From an uncultured Collinsella sp. (lineage in GTDB: Bacteria > Actinomycetota > Coriobacteriia > Coriobacteriales > Coriobacteriaceae): 11,713 bases of DNA. The stretch is from positions 1 to 11,713 of the forward strand of contig CABVCF010000065.1 of the NCBI GenBank assembly GCA_902496775.1, given 5' to 3'. The translations under genes and the position numbers were made by a program. Shown in pieces: positions 1 through 5,510 of this stretch. The notes under the pieces are model-generated. The model saw nothing but the letters and a program-made list of their open reading frames with translations, was not told where the DNA came from and searched no databases. Positions within the stretch are counted from its first letter, which is position 1; the number at the start of each line of letters is the position of its first letter.

Positions 1-2
1 GA

Positions 3-200
3 TCCGGTTCCACCGGGCCGCGCGGCAAGGAGATATATTGCCAGACCGGAGGGGCGCCGGGGGCGGGAATTCCACTCTTCACAAGTCCTACACAATACAT
101 CGCTTCCTATATAAGTAATAGAAAGGCTGGTGCAGAAATACTGCACGTATCAGATGATGACCCTTCGGTTAAGAGATATATAAAGATCGGTCACCTGTAA
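3..200 (+). CDS. Possible 3' end of an unidentified protein gene (partial)
   Basis: One plus-strand frame stays open from base 3 to a TAA at 198-200, giving 65 codons with no start inside the window; the gene would begin to the left. The peptide has a glycine- and proline-rich stretch followed by a mixed-charge tail ending in KIGHL, and reads like an ordinary soluble protein end. I do not recognise a family. Codon use is mixed: the first third is GC-rich, while the rest uses ATA, AGA and AGT, which the neighbouring genes rarely use, so this could be transferred DNA or chance. The frame would converge on the infC-rpmI-rplT operon, whose terminator lies 47 bases further on. A 65-codon open frame can occur by chance, so confidence is low. 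Confidence 0.35.
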   Translation, partial: SGSTGPRGKEIYCQTGGAPGAGIPLFTSPTQYIASYISNRKAGAEILHVSDDDPSVKRYIKIGHL

Positions 201-246
201 GTGTCTATCTACCCGCGCTTTTGCTATATAAACCAGCGCTTCAGAT

Positions 247-282
247 AAAAAGAGGGAGCGCCGCGCACAACGCGACACTCCC
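247..282 (-). terminator. Intrinsic terminator of the infC-rpmI-rplT operon
   Basis: Read on the minus strand just after rplT, a 12-bp stem (GGGAGTGTCGCG with CGCGGCGCTCCC, including two G-U pairs) closes a five-base loop and is followed by TCTTTTT. This is a textbook Rho-independent terminator, 21 bases past the rplT stop. Confidence 0.9.
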
Positions 283-303
283 CTAGCGATTCAAGAGAAT
301 CTA

Positions 304-663
304 TTAGGCCTCGAGAGCCTTCTTGGCGATGGTAGCCAGCTCGTTGAAGGACTCGATGTCCTCGTAAGCCATCTGAGCCAGGACCTTGCGGTCGAGCTCG
401 ATGCCGGCAACCTTCAGACCGTGCATGAACTGAGAGTAAGAGATGTCGTTCAGGCGAGCAGCAGCGTTGATACGGGTGATCCAGAGAGAACGAATCTCGC
501 GCTTCTTGTTGCGGCGATCACGATACTGATACTGCAGGGAGTGCTGGACCTGCTCTTTAGCATGCTTGTAAGTACGCGAAGCGGCACCGTAGTAACCCTT
601 CGCACGGTGCATAACGGTACGGCGCTTCTTCTTGGCGGCAACAGCGCGCTTAATACGTGCCAT
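304..663 (-). CDS. rplT: Large ribosomal subunit protein bL20
   Basis: This 119-residue protein has the usual L20 length and sequence: a very basic N-terminus (MARIKRAVAAKKKRR), then HRAKGYYGAASRTYKHAKEQ, and a C-terminal globular part with the typical LWITRINAAAR and MAYED motifs. L20 binds 23S rRNA early in assembly of the large subunit. In Bacillus subtilis and E. coli it also represses its own operon by binding the leader or an internal mRNA site; whether it does so here is not visible directly. The start ATG is preceded by AGGAG ten bases upstream. It is the last gene of the operon, 46 bases after rpmI, and is followed by the terminator at 247-282. Confidence 0.97.
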   Translation of the reverse strand: MARIKRAVAAKKKRRTVMHRAKGYYGAASRTYKHAKEQVQHSLQYQYRDRRNKKREIRSLWITRINAAARLNDISYSQFMHGLKVAGIELDRKVLAQMAYEDIESFNELATIAKKALEA

Positions 664-709
664 GTTCTATCAACTCCTAGACGGTAAAACGAAAAACGGG
701 AACGCGAAC

Positions 710-901
710 TTAGGCGAGACGCGACTTGATGACCTTGTGGTCGGCAGCGGCGATCTCGGTCTCCTGACGGAAGCCACGCTTACGCTTGGTGGACTTCTTG
801 CTCAGGATGTGGCTCTTGAAAGCCTTGGCGCGCATAAGCTTGCCGGTACCAGTCTTGCGGAAACGCTTCTTGGTGCCGCTGTGGGACTTCATCTTAGGCA
901 T
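710..901 (-). CDS. rpmI: Large ribosomal subunit protein bL35
   Basis: This is a 63-residue, highly basic protein with the family's typical opening MPKMKSHSGTKKRFRKTGTG and the AFKSHILSKKSTKRKR core. It is a small structural protein of the 50S subunit that lies on 23S rRNA. The ATG is preceded by AAGGAG with a six-base spacer, a strong ribosome binding site. It sits 32 bases after infC and 46 bases before rplT, the order conserved across most bacteria, and is probably translated from the same mRNA under the control of the infC leader. Confidence 0.97.
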   Translation of the reverse strand: MPKMKSHSGTKKRFRKTGTGKLMRAKAFKSHILSKKSTKRKRGFRQETEIAAADHKVIKSRLA

Positions 902-933
902 GAAATACTCCTTAATCGGTTACAGAACACTAG

Positions 934-1488
934 TTACTTGGTATCGCTTGCCGCTTTATCCTCATCGAAGGCGCCCTTAATCGGGGCGAGCAGCATAAGC
1001 ATGTTACGGCCTTCCATCTTAGGCTTGGACTCGACCGTAGCGTAAGGCTTGAGATCCTCGGCGAGACGCTCGAGAACGTTAAGGCCCTGCTCCGGGTGAG
1101 CCATCTCACGGCCGCGGAACATGATGGTGATCTTAACGCGTGCGCCCTTCTTGAGGAAACGCAGAACGTGGCCCTTCTTGGTCTCGTAGTCGCCAACGTC
1201 GATCTTGGGTCGGAACTTCATTTCCTTGACCTCGACCTTGGACTGGTTCTTACGAGCAGCCTTGGCCTTCATGGCCTGCTGGTACTTGAACTTACCGTAG
1301 TCCATGACCTTGCAGACCGGCGGCTCCGCGTTGGGAGCGATCTCGACCAGGTCGAGACCCTGATCGTCGGCGACACGCTGGGCATCGCGGATGGCGAACA
1401 GGCCGAGCTGAGAGCCATCGACGCCAATCAAACGGCACGAAGATGCAGTAATCTCGTCGTTGATGCGGGTGTCATCAGACTTAGCTAT
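934..1488 (-). CDS. infC: Translation initiation factor IF-3, probable AUA start
   Basis: IF3 binds the 30S subunit, prevents premature joining with 50S, and rejects non-standard start codons. The sequence shows the N-domain (TRINDEI, LDLVEIAP, PPVCKVMDYGKFKYQQ) and the C-domain (VKEMKFRPKIDVGDYETK, RFLKKGARVKITIMFRGRE, MLMLLAP). From ATA at 1488 the protein is 184 residues; E. coli IF3 is 180. I chose this start because GGAGGT (1501-1496) sits exactly seven bases before it. The only in-frame ATG (1503) overlaps that same GGAGGT, has no ribosome binding site of its own, and would give 189 residues. Non-standard infC starts (AUU in E. coli) let IF3 repress its own translation, so AUA would fit the known autoregulation. 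The gene heads the infC-rpmI-rplT operon. Confidence 0.95.
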   Translation of the reverse strand: MAKSDDTRINDEITASSCRLIGVDGSQLGLFAIRDAQRVADDQGLDLVEIAPNAEPPVCKVMDYGKFKYQQAMKAKAARKNQSKVEVKEMKFRPKIDVGDYETKKGHVLRFLKKGARVKITIMFRGREMAHPEQGLNVLERLAEDLKPYATVESKPKMEGRNMLMLLAPIKGAFDEDKAASDTK

Positions 1489-1493
1489 TTTCC

Positions 1494-1550
1494 CTACCTC
1501 CATTCATAAAAAAATAACCCGGCGCTTCTTTGCAACCAGGTCGTACACAT
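1494..1550 (-). CDS. Possible infC leader peptide (uORF)
   Basis: An 18-codon frame, MCTTWLQRSAGLFFYEWR, starts at ATG 1550, six bases after GAGG (1560-1557). It runs through the attenuator hairpin and the U-run, and stops at a TAG that overlaps the end of the infC Shine-Dalgarno. Translation of it could affect hairpin formation or couple to infC initiation. An ATG two codons earlier (1556) lies in the same frame but directly abuts the GAGG. There is no homology support, and short frames like this occur by chance. Confidence 0.25.
   Translation of the reverse strand: MCTTWLQRSAGLFFYEWR
1508..1542 (-). terminator. Putative transcription attenuator in the infC leader
   Basis: On the minus strand GACCTGG (1542-1536) can pair with CCGGGTT (1522-1516), giving seven pairs including two G-U, around a 13-base loop. 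One A and then seven T's (1514-1508) follow, immediately before the infC Shine-Dalgarno. The position and U-run fit a leader attenuator. The stem is only moderately strong. By analogy with L20-controlled attenuation in Bacillus this may be how the operon senses ribosomal protein or IF3 supply, but the binding site is not proven here. Confidence 0.45.
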
Positions 1551-1621
1551 AGACATCCTCGGTATGAGGAAGGGAATCTAAGTTGTATGACCAGTCAGCT
1601 GCTCATTGGCGCCAAAAGGTG

Positions 1622-1637
1622 GGAACCCTCGGGTTCC
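1622..1637 (-). other. Hairpin in the infC 5' leader
   Basis: GGAACC and GGTTCC form a perfect six-pair stem around a four-base loop (seven pairs if the loop is taken as two bases). It lies about 30 bases past the putative transcription start, in the long (about 175-base) untranslated leader. It may be part of a regulatory fold upstream of the attenuator. No U-run follows closely, so I do not call it a terminator. Confidence 0.4.
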
Positions 1638-1670
1638 TCTTTAGGGCATTGCGGGAACAACGCCTTGCGA

Positions 1671-1679
1671 ATAATAACA
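1671..1679 (-). promoter_or_regulatory. Candidate extended -10 promoter for infC operon
   Basis: On the minus strand TGTTATTAT (TG, one base, then TATTAT at 1676-1671) matches an extended -10 element. No good -35 hexamer is visible. It lies between the duplicated tRNA terminator and the leader, the right place to start the infC transcript near 1664. Confidence 0.35.
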
Positions 1680-1705
1680 CGTACAGCGCGTTATCACATT
1701 ACGTA

Positions 1706-1774
1706 CACGAAAAAGGGGGCCGCAACCCCCTCGAACGCTCACTTGCATGTATGGTGCCCGAGGCGAGACTCGAA
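1706..1774 (-). repeat. Second copy of tRNA-Leu 3' end plus terminator (direct repeat)
   Basis: This 69-bp segment matches 1890-1958 with one mismatch (1732 against 1916). It carries the last 20 bases of the tRNA before CCA (half T-arm and the 3' acceptor strand), the encoded CCA, and the intrinsic terminator, but no other part of a tRNA. Repeating a tRNA 3' end in this way is the usual mark of a site-specific integration at a tRNA gene; tandem duplication and decay of a whole tRNA gene is the alternative. Confidence 0.85.
1710..1730 (-). terminator. Duplicated copy of the tRNA-Leu terminator
   Basis: GGGGG, a six-base loop and CCCCC are followed by TTTTT on the minus strand, identical to the terminator directly after tRNA-Leu. 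Here it would stop any read-through before the infC promoter. Confidence 0.75.
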
Positions 1775-1889
1775 GGGCCTTCGCTTCGCGAAGCCCCGGG
1801 CTTCGGGCGCGAGGCGCCCTCGCCACGCTCCGCTACAAACAGGCCGCAGGCCTGTTTGCTTAACGCTTCGCGCGCTCACGCGAGTTCGG
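1775..1889. repeat. Palindrome-rich 115-bp intergenic insert
   Basis: The DNA between the two tRNA-end repeats holds at least three good palindromes: GCTTCGCGAAGC (1783-1794, perfect), GGGCGC-GAG-GCGCCC (1805-1819) and a ten-pair stem CAAACAGGCC with GGCCTGTTTG around a three-base loop (1836-1858). No coding frame is convincing. It resembles REP/BIME-type intergenic repeats or the remains of a small element, but I cannot assign it to a known family. Confidence 0.55.
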
Positions 1890-1958
1890 CACGAAAAAGG
1901 GGGCCGCAACCCCCTTGAACGCTCACTTGCATGTATGGTGCCCGAGGCGAGACTCGAA
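1890..1958 (-). repeat. First copy of tRNA-Leu 3' end plus terminator (direct repeat)
   Basis: This is the copy attached to the intact tRNA-Leu gene. It extends from within the T-arm (TTCGAGTCTCGC) through the acceptor strand and CCA into the terminator and flank, and repeats at 1706-1774. Confidence 0.85.
1894..1914 (-). terminator. Intrinsic terminator of tRNA-Leu
   Basis: On the minus strand GGGGG pairs with CCCCC around TTGCGG, followed at once by TTTTT, 21 bases past the tRNA CCA end. Confidence 0.85.
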
Positions 1959-2022
1959 CTCGCACGTTGTTGCCAACGGTGGATTTTGAGTCCACTGCGT
2001 CTGCCAATTCCGCCACTCGGGC
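1936..2022 (-). tRNA. tRNA-Leu (anticodon CAA)
   Basis: The 87-base sequence includes an encoded CCA end. The acceptor stem is GCCCGAG with CTCGGGC, followed by A and CCA. The D-arm has GGCGGAATTGGCAGACGC, the anticodon arm is GTGGA-CTCAAAA-TCCAC with CAA at the anticodon positions, a long variable arm (CGTTGGCAACAACG) marks a class II tRNA, and the T-arm contains GTTCGAGTC. It decodes UUG. The gene begins 39 bases after the stop of the transglutaminase-like gene; a weak TGATAA-like box in that gap could be its promoter. Its last 23 bases are duplicated at 1752-1774. Confidence 0.96.
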
Positions 2023-2061
2023 ACGTAATGCGTGAGTTAGTTTATCACAGCTTTCTACCGA

Positions 2062-3495
2062 TTAGTCCGAAAATGGAACTTCGAGCATTTCGATGAGTTC
2101 GACCGTGCGTAGCATCTCGCGCTGACGGCATCCGCGACCGTCGACCGAAGCCTCACCCATCTGGTTATCGTAAGGGTCCTCGCGCATGCCGTCGAAAGAG
2201 GGCTCAAACTCTGCCTGGAATCGATTGTTGGCCACCATACGCCATGGGTCGAGATTGCCAAAGTAGTGACGGCGGCGCCACTCCTCCCCCATCCTGCGAG
2301 CAGAAGATCCAAATGACACGTCGGCGTTGAGCCAACCGGTCTGCGGCGTATAGAACTCTGCCCAGTCGTGCGACCCCACCGAATCGGGCGCAACGTAGAG
2401 GCCGCTCTGCCAACGGGCAGGCACGCCCGCGATACGGCACATGGTGATAAACGTGAGCGCCATAACGCCGCAATCGCCGCGGAGCGAATGCGCGCAGTCA
2501 TCGGCGATGGAGCCCAAAAGCAGATATGGTGGCTGATAGCGATAGTCAATATGCTGTGTCAGGTAATCATAGATGGCACGAGCGCGGTCGAGCGGATCGA
2601 CGAGCCCGTCAATAACACGCTCCGTCAACTGTCGCAGGTACGGCGTAAACGCGATGTGCGGACGGTCCTCGGAGGTGTCCTCGGGCAGCGGCACGTCCAT
2701 ACAGGGATGCGTTGGGAGCGCGCCACCATAGATATCGCAATAGGCGGCATCGATGTGATAACGATAAGTCACCGAGAATGAGCGCTCACTCGAAGAAGAC
2801 CACGAGGCGGTACGCGCCGAAGCGTTCGCGGGAGCAACAGCACCCTCCGGCGTCATGTCGAGAATCTCGACCTGAGACTGTTGGCGGCAGGTGGCGGCAA
2901 CGGGTAGCCAAGCGCGAACGGTCTCCCCCTCTAGAGCGCCGGGGACAGACAAGGACGCCTTAAGCGTAATAACGCGAGTCAATCCGTTTTGTGACTCCAT
3001 CTCCTTGAGCATCTCGTTGCGCAGTGCAATTCCGTCCGTAGGATCGGGACGCATGCCGGGAACCTCTTTGGGATATACGCGAAGCGAATCGAGGAAGTTG
3101 TCGAGAACGAACAGCTCGCCATCGATAAAGCGCCAGTCAATACGCTTACGGTCAATCAGATCGTCAAACTGCTCCTCGGTAAACTCAGGCCACTCCTCGC
3201 GAATCATCGCAATAGCTCGATCGCGCGACACCGAAAAATGAAGCGGCGTCTCAAGCATGCGATACCGCTCGGCACGAACGCAAGCGGCCAACGAGGGATC
3301 GGGATTTTGGGCAAGTAGACGATCGCAGGCCTCAATAGCCTGCGAAAGATACCCCGCGTCCTTTAAACGCAGAATCTCGGGTGGCAAGCCAATATCTAGA
3401 AAACGGAAGTCATCATTGCAAACATCAACAGAGCAACCAACAGGACCCTCGTCAACAACCTTCCCATCCGAAGGCAGCACATTAATAACAGCCAT
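2062..3495 (-). CDS. Transglutaminase-like (papain-fold) domain protein, function unknown
   Basis: This 477-residue protein has a C-terminal transglutaminase-like core: a helix leading into RGDCGVMALTF with catalytic Cys342, then SHDWAEFY with His376 and LNADVS with Asp392, the complete Cys-His-Asp triad. Bacterial members are mostly cysteine proteases or amidases; the substrate here is unknown. Residues 1-320 resemble no domain I can name; they include a helical, acidic region (about 40-130) and probably a beta domain (about 170-270). No signal peptide or membrane segment is apparent from this start, so it should be cytoplasmic. I chose ATG 3495 because GGAG lies six bases upstream and a promoter-like pair sits just before it. 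A GTG at 3576 would add 27 residues, partly hydrophobic, but has no ribosome binding site and would place the promoter inside the gene. It appears monocistronic. Confidence 0.8.
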   Translation of the reverse strand: MAVINVLPSDGKVVDEGPVGCSVDVCNDDFRFLDIGLPPEILRLKDAGYLSQAIEACDRLLAQNPDPSLAACVRAERYRMLETPLHFSVSRDRAIAMIREEWPEFTEEQFDDLIDRKRIDWRFIDGELFVLDNFLDSLRVYPKEVPGMRPDPTDGIALRNEMLKEMESQNGLTRVITLKASLSVPGALEGETVRAWLPVAATCRQQSQVEILDMTPEGAVAPANASARTASWSSSSERSFSVTYRYHIDAAYCDIYGGALPTHPCMDVPLPEDTSEDRPHIAFTPYLRQLTERVIDGLVDPLDRARAIYDYLTQHIDYRYQPPYLLLGSIADDCAHSLRGDCGVMALTFITMCRIAGVPARWQSGLYVAPDSVGSHDWAEFYTPQTGWLNADVSFGSSARRMGEEWRRRHYFGNLDPWRMVANNRFQAEFEPSFDGMREDPYDNQMGEASVDGRGCRQREMLRTVELIEMLEVPFSD

Positions 3496-3529
3496 ACCAA
3501 ACTCCAAGTCACTAGAACGCTTGAAGCCC

Positions 3530-3558
3530 ATTGTAGCGAGATAAAAAGAAAGCCCCAA
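3530..3558 (-). promoter_or_regulatory. Candidate promoter of the transglutaminase-like gene
   Basis: TACAAT (3535-3530) matches a sigma-70 -10 box, with TTGGGG (3558-3553) 17 bases upstream as a partial -35. Transcription would begin near 3523, leaving a leader of about 28 bases before the ATG at 3495. Confidence 0.45.
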
Positions 3559-3634
3559 CAAGGGAGCCATCAACACCGCCGAGCGGTAGTCAAAAAATGA
3601 ATTCAGCCCAGTAACCCTGTAGCGAGTTAACGAA

Positions 3635-3727
3635 GGAGGCCCCGTTCACCCGAAGCTTTTCCCATTGCGCGACTTCTGGCAAAGCCAGGTGAGCGCAAGG
3701 GAAAAGCGTAGGGTAAACGGGGCCTCC
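3635..3727 (-). repeat. 93-bp long imperfect stem-loop downstream of fba
   Basis: The two halves pair over most of their length: 12 bp (3635-3646 with 3716-3727), a C/A mismatch, 4 bp (3648-3651 with 3711-3714), a 3x3 internal loop, 9 bp (3655-3663 with 3699-3707), one bulged base, 6 bp (3665-3670 with 3693-3698) and an apical CTGGC-AAA-GCCAG hairpin. It lies 22 bases after the fba stop. It may act as an fba 3' end or terminator, but no U-run follows on either strand, so it could instead be a mobile palindromic element or a processed structured RNA. Confidence 0.7.
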
Positions 3728-3749
3728 GACGGGAAAGTTAAACCGCTAC

Positions 3750-4616
3750 TTACGCCTTGTTGACGGAGCCAAACTCCTCCATGAGCTCCTTGGTGCGGGC
3801 AACGATGTTGTCGCGACCAGGCTTGAGGAGCTTGCGGGGGTCAAAGCCCTTGCCCTGCTGATCCTTGCCAGCCTCGATGTACTCGCGAACGCCCTTGGCA
3901 AAGACGAGCTGCAGATCGGTGTTGACGTTGATCTTGGAGATACCCAGGGAGATGGCCTTCTTGATCTGATCCTCGGGGATGCCGGTGCCACCGTGCAGGA
4001 CGAGGGGCAGGTCGCCGGTCTGAGCCTTGATCTCGCCCAGGCGCTCGAAGGAAAGGCCAGCCCAGTCGGCAGGGTACACGCCGTGGATGTTGCCGATACC
4101 GCAGGCGAGGAAGTCGACGCCCAGGTCAGCAATCTGCTTGCACTCAGCAGGATCAGCGAGCTCGCCGCTGGAGGTCACGCCGTCCTCGGTGCCGCCGATG
4201 CCGCCGACCTCGGCCTCGATGGACATGCCCTTGGAGTGGGCAAGCTCAACGAGCTCCTTGGTGCGGTCGAGGTTAAGCTGGAAGGTCTCCTCGTGAGAGC
4301 CGTCATACATGATGGACGTGAAGCCGGCCTCGATGCACTTGAAGCAGTCCTCGTAAGAACCGTGATCGAGGTGAAGGGCGACGGGAACGGTAACGCCCGT
4401 GGCCTCGACGGCAGCCTTGACCATGTCGGCGCAGACCTTGAAACCGCCCATCCACTTAGCGGCACCAGCGGTGCACTGAAGGATCAGCGGAGACTTGGCC
4501 TCCTCGGCGGCCTGGAGAATAGCCAGGGTCCACTCGAGGTTGTTGGTGTTGAAGGCACCGAGACCGTACTTGCCGGCCTCGGCCTTCTTGAGCATGTCTG
4601 CTGCGTTGACGAGCAT
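3750..4616 (-). CDS. fba: Class II fructose-1,6-bisphosphate aldolase
   Basis: This zinc enzyme of glycolysis and gluconeogenesis splits fructose-1,6-bisphosphate into DHAP and glyceraldehyde-3-phosphate in the cytoplasm. The 288-residue protein shows the full class II set: HLDHG with catalytic Asp84 and zinc ligand His85, SIEAEVGGIGG with Glu136, GNIHGVYP with zinc ligand His178, LVLHGGTG with zinc ligand His208 and phosphate-binding glycines, and the substrate motif NVNTD (230-234). The compact length is like the Bacillus-type and tagatose-bisphosphate (GatY/KbaY) branch, so some activity on tagatose-1,6-bisphosphate cannot be excluded. The start at 4616 is set by AGGAGG eight bases upstream; the frame is open further 5' but that part is not aldolase-like. 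It appears to have its own promoter (about 4657-4665). Confidence 0.93.
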   Translation of the reverse strand: MLVNAADMLKKAEAGKYGLGAFNTNNLEWTLAILQAAEEAKSPLILQCTAGAAKWMGGFKVCADMVKAAVEATGVTVPVALHLDHGSYEDCFKCIEAGFTSIMYDGSHEETFQLNLDRTKELVELAHSKGMSIEAEVGGIGGTEDGVTSSGELADPAECKQIADLGVDFLACGIGNIHGVYPADWAGLSFERLGEIKAQTGDLPLVLHGGTGIPEDQIKKAISLGISKINVNTDLQLVFAKGVREYIEAGKDQQGKGFDPRKLLKPGRDNIVARTKELMEEFGSVNKA

Positions 4617-4656
4617 AAAAGAAACCTCCTGTAAGGTTGCTCCGATAACGCCTGAG

Positions 4657-4665
4657 ATTTTACCA
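4657..4665 (-). promoter_or_regulatory. Candidate extended -10 promoter of fba
   Basis: TGGTAAAAT on the minus strand (TAAAAT at 4662-4657 with TG one base upstream) fits an extended -10 box. Only a weak -35 (TTTATG/GTTTAT) lies at 16-17 bases. The leader would be about 33 bases to the ATG at 4616. Confidence 0.4.
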
Positions 4666-4686
4666 CGACATACCCGAGCATAAACG

Positions 4687-4729
4687 TTCGTTTGTTCACG
4701 AATACCATCCGATTGGACAAATTTTGACC
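4687..4729. promoter_or_regulatory. Possible operator palindromes upstream of fba
   Basis: Two inverted repeats lie just upstream of the fba -35 region: TTCGT-N6-ACGAA (4687-4702) and the 15-bp near-palindrome GGACAAATTTTGACC (4715-4729, with one mismatched pair around a central base). Their position suits regulator binding sites. Neither matches an operator I can name with confidence. Confidence 0.25.
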
Positions 4730-4810
4730 GTTTGCCCCACAGAATCGACCCACTGGGGAAAATAGCTTGACGATTGAGCGGTCTTCGTGGTTCGAAAGAC
4801 GGCTTCGAGC

Positions 4811-5494
4811 CTACATCTGCATAAACGGGTTCTGCATAAGTTCGCGCGCCATCGTGGTCGAATCGCCATGGCCCGTCAAGCAAACGGTATCGGGCGGAAG
4901 CATCTTGGCAAGTTTGGAGAGCGAGCGCATAATCGCCGCCTCGTCACCGCCGGAAAGATCGGTACGACCGTGGCTGCCCGGGAAAAGAGTGTCGCCCACA
5001 AAGGCGATGTTCCCCTGCTCGGTCGCGGCGAACAGGACGATGCCGCCCGGCGTATGCCCCGGCGTCTCGATCACCTGCAGGCAGACGTCGCCCACCTCGA
5101 TTGTATCGCCCTCGGCAAGCAAACGCGTCGGCTCACCCGGATCGGGCGTCTCGATACCCCACATGGCGCGCTGCTCCTCGATATTTGCGCGAGGTACCGT
5201 CACATCCTTAGCGCACAACTCATATAGTGCGCCGTCGCCAACGACAGCCCGAACCCCGGCAACCCCGCCAACATGGTCGGCATGACCGTGCGTGCAGACA
5301 GAGCCGAGTACACGCACCTCGGGATGCGCGGTGCGGATATGCTCCACAAGACGCTCGCCCTCCCACGCCGGATCGACGATTAAGCACTCGTCATTCGAAA
5401 TCACGGCGTAGCTGTTGGTCTGAATCGGGCCGTTGACGAGCGCCTCAATCGAAGCCGTGCCTCGGGGTGTCAGGTCCAAAGTCATATCGTCCAT
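4811..5494 (-). CDS. Metallo-beta-lactamase fold hydrolase, glyoxalase II-like
   Basis: The 227-residue protein has the metallo-beta-lactamase hydrolase fold with all metal ligands: THGHADH (His69, His71, Asp73, His74), PGHTPGG (His147), VGDTLF (Asp168) and LTGHGDST (His209). This is the pattern of the short glyoxalase II-like (YcbL-type) family, which lacks the long C-terminal substrate domain of true hydroxyacylglutathione hydrolase. A thioester hydrolase role is likely but the substrate is unknown, and Actinobacteria generally lack glutathione. ATG 5494 is chosen because GGAGG lies eight bases upstream; the ATG at 5500 is only two bases from it. It follows rel by 88 bases and is probably the last gene of the recJ-rel unit. 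Confidence 0.88.
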   Translation of the reverse strand: MDDMTLDLTPRGTASIEALVNGPIQTNSYAVISNDECLIVDPAWEGERLVEHIRTAHPEVRVLGSVCTHGHADHVGGVAGVRAVVGDGALYELCAKDVTVPRANIEEQRAMWGIETPDPGEPTRLLAEGDTIEVGDVCLQVIETPGHTPGGIVLFAATEQGNIAFVGDTLFPGSHGRTDLSGGDEAAIMRSLSKLAKMLPPDTVCLTGHGDSTTMARELMQNPFMQM

Positions 5495-5510
5495 GCGCAT
5501 ACCCTCCTTC

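Noticed and set aside
1617..1642. T-box-like GGTGGGAACC sequence on the plus strand
   Set aside because: It superficially resembles the T-box antiterminator, but the consensus is not met and there is no gene downstream on that strand. The hairpin is explained better as part of the infC leader on the minus strand.
1690..1960. CRISPR-like pair of direct repeats
   Set aside because: There are only two copies, 69 bp each, containing a tRNA end and terminator; spacing and content do not fit a CRISPR array.
1530..2096. Plus-strand open frame of 188 codons across the tRNA and its repeats
   Set aside because: It runs antisense through the tRNA-Leu gene and both terminators, and its sequence repeats only because the DNA repeats. 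It has no protein character.
3625..3741. AGTTAA on both sides of the long stem-loop as a target-site duplication
   Set aside because: The hexamers are not at the element's edges (4 and 8 bases away) and are short enough to be chance.
4734..4759. CCCCA...TGGGG hairpin as terminator after the hydrolase gene
   Set aside because: The stem is only five pairs with a 14-base loop, and on the minus strand the T-run comes before the stem, not after it.
4617..4883. 89-residue N-terminal extension of the aldolase
   Set aside because: The extension covers the promoter region and is not aldolase-like; AGGAGG eight bases before ATG 4616 fixes the start.
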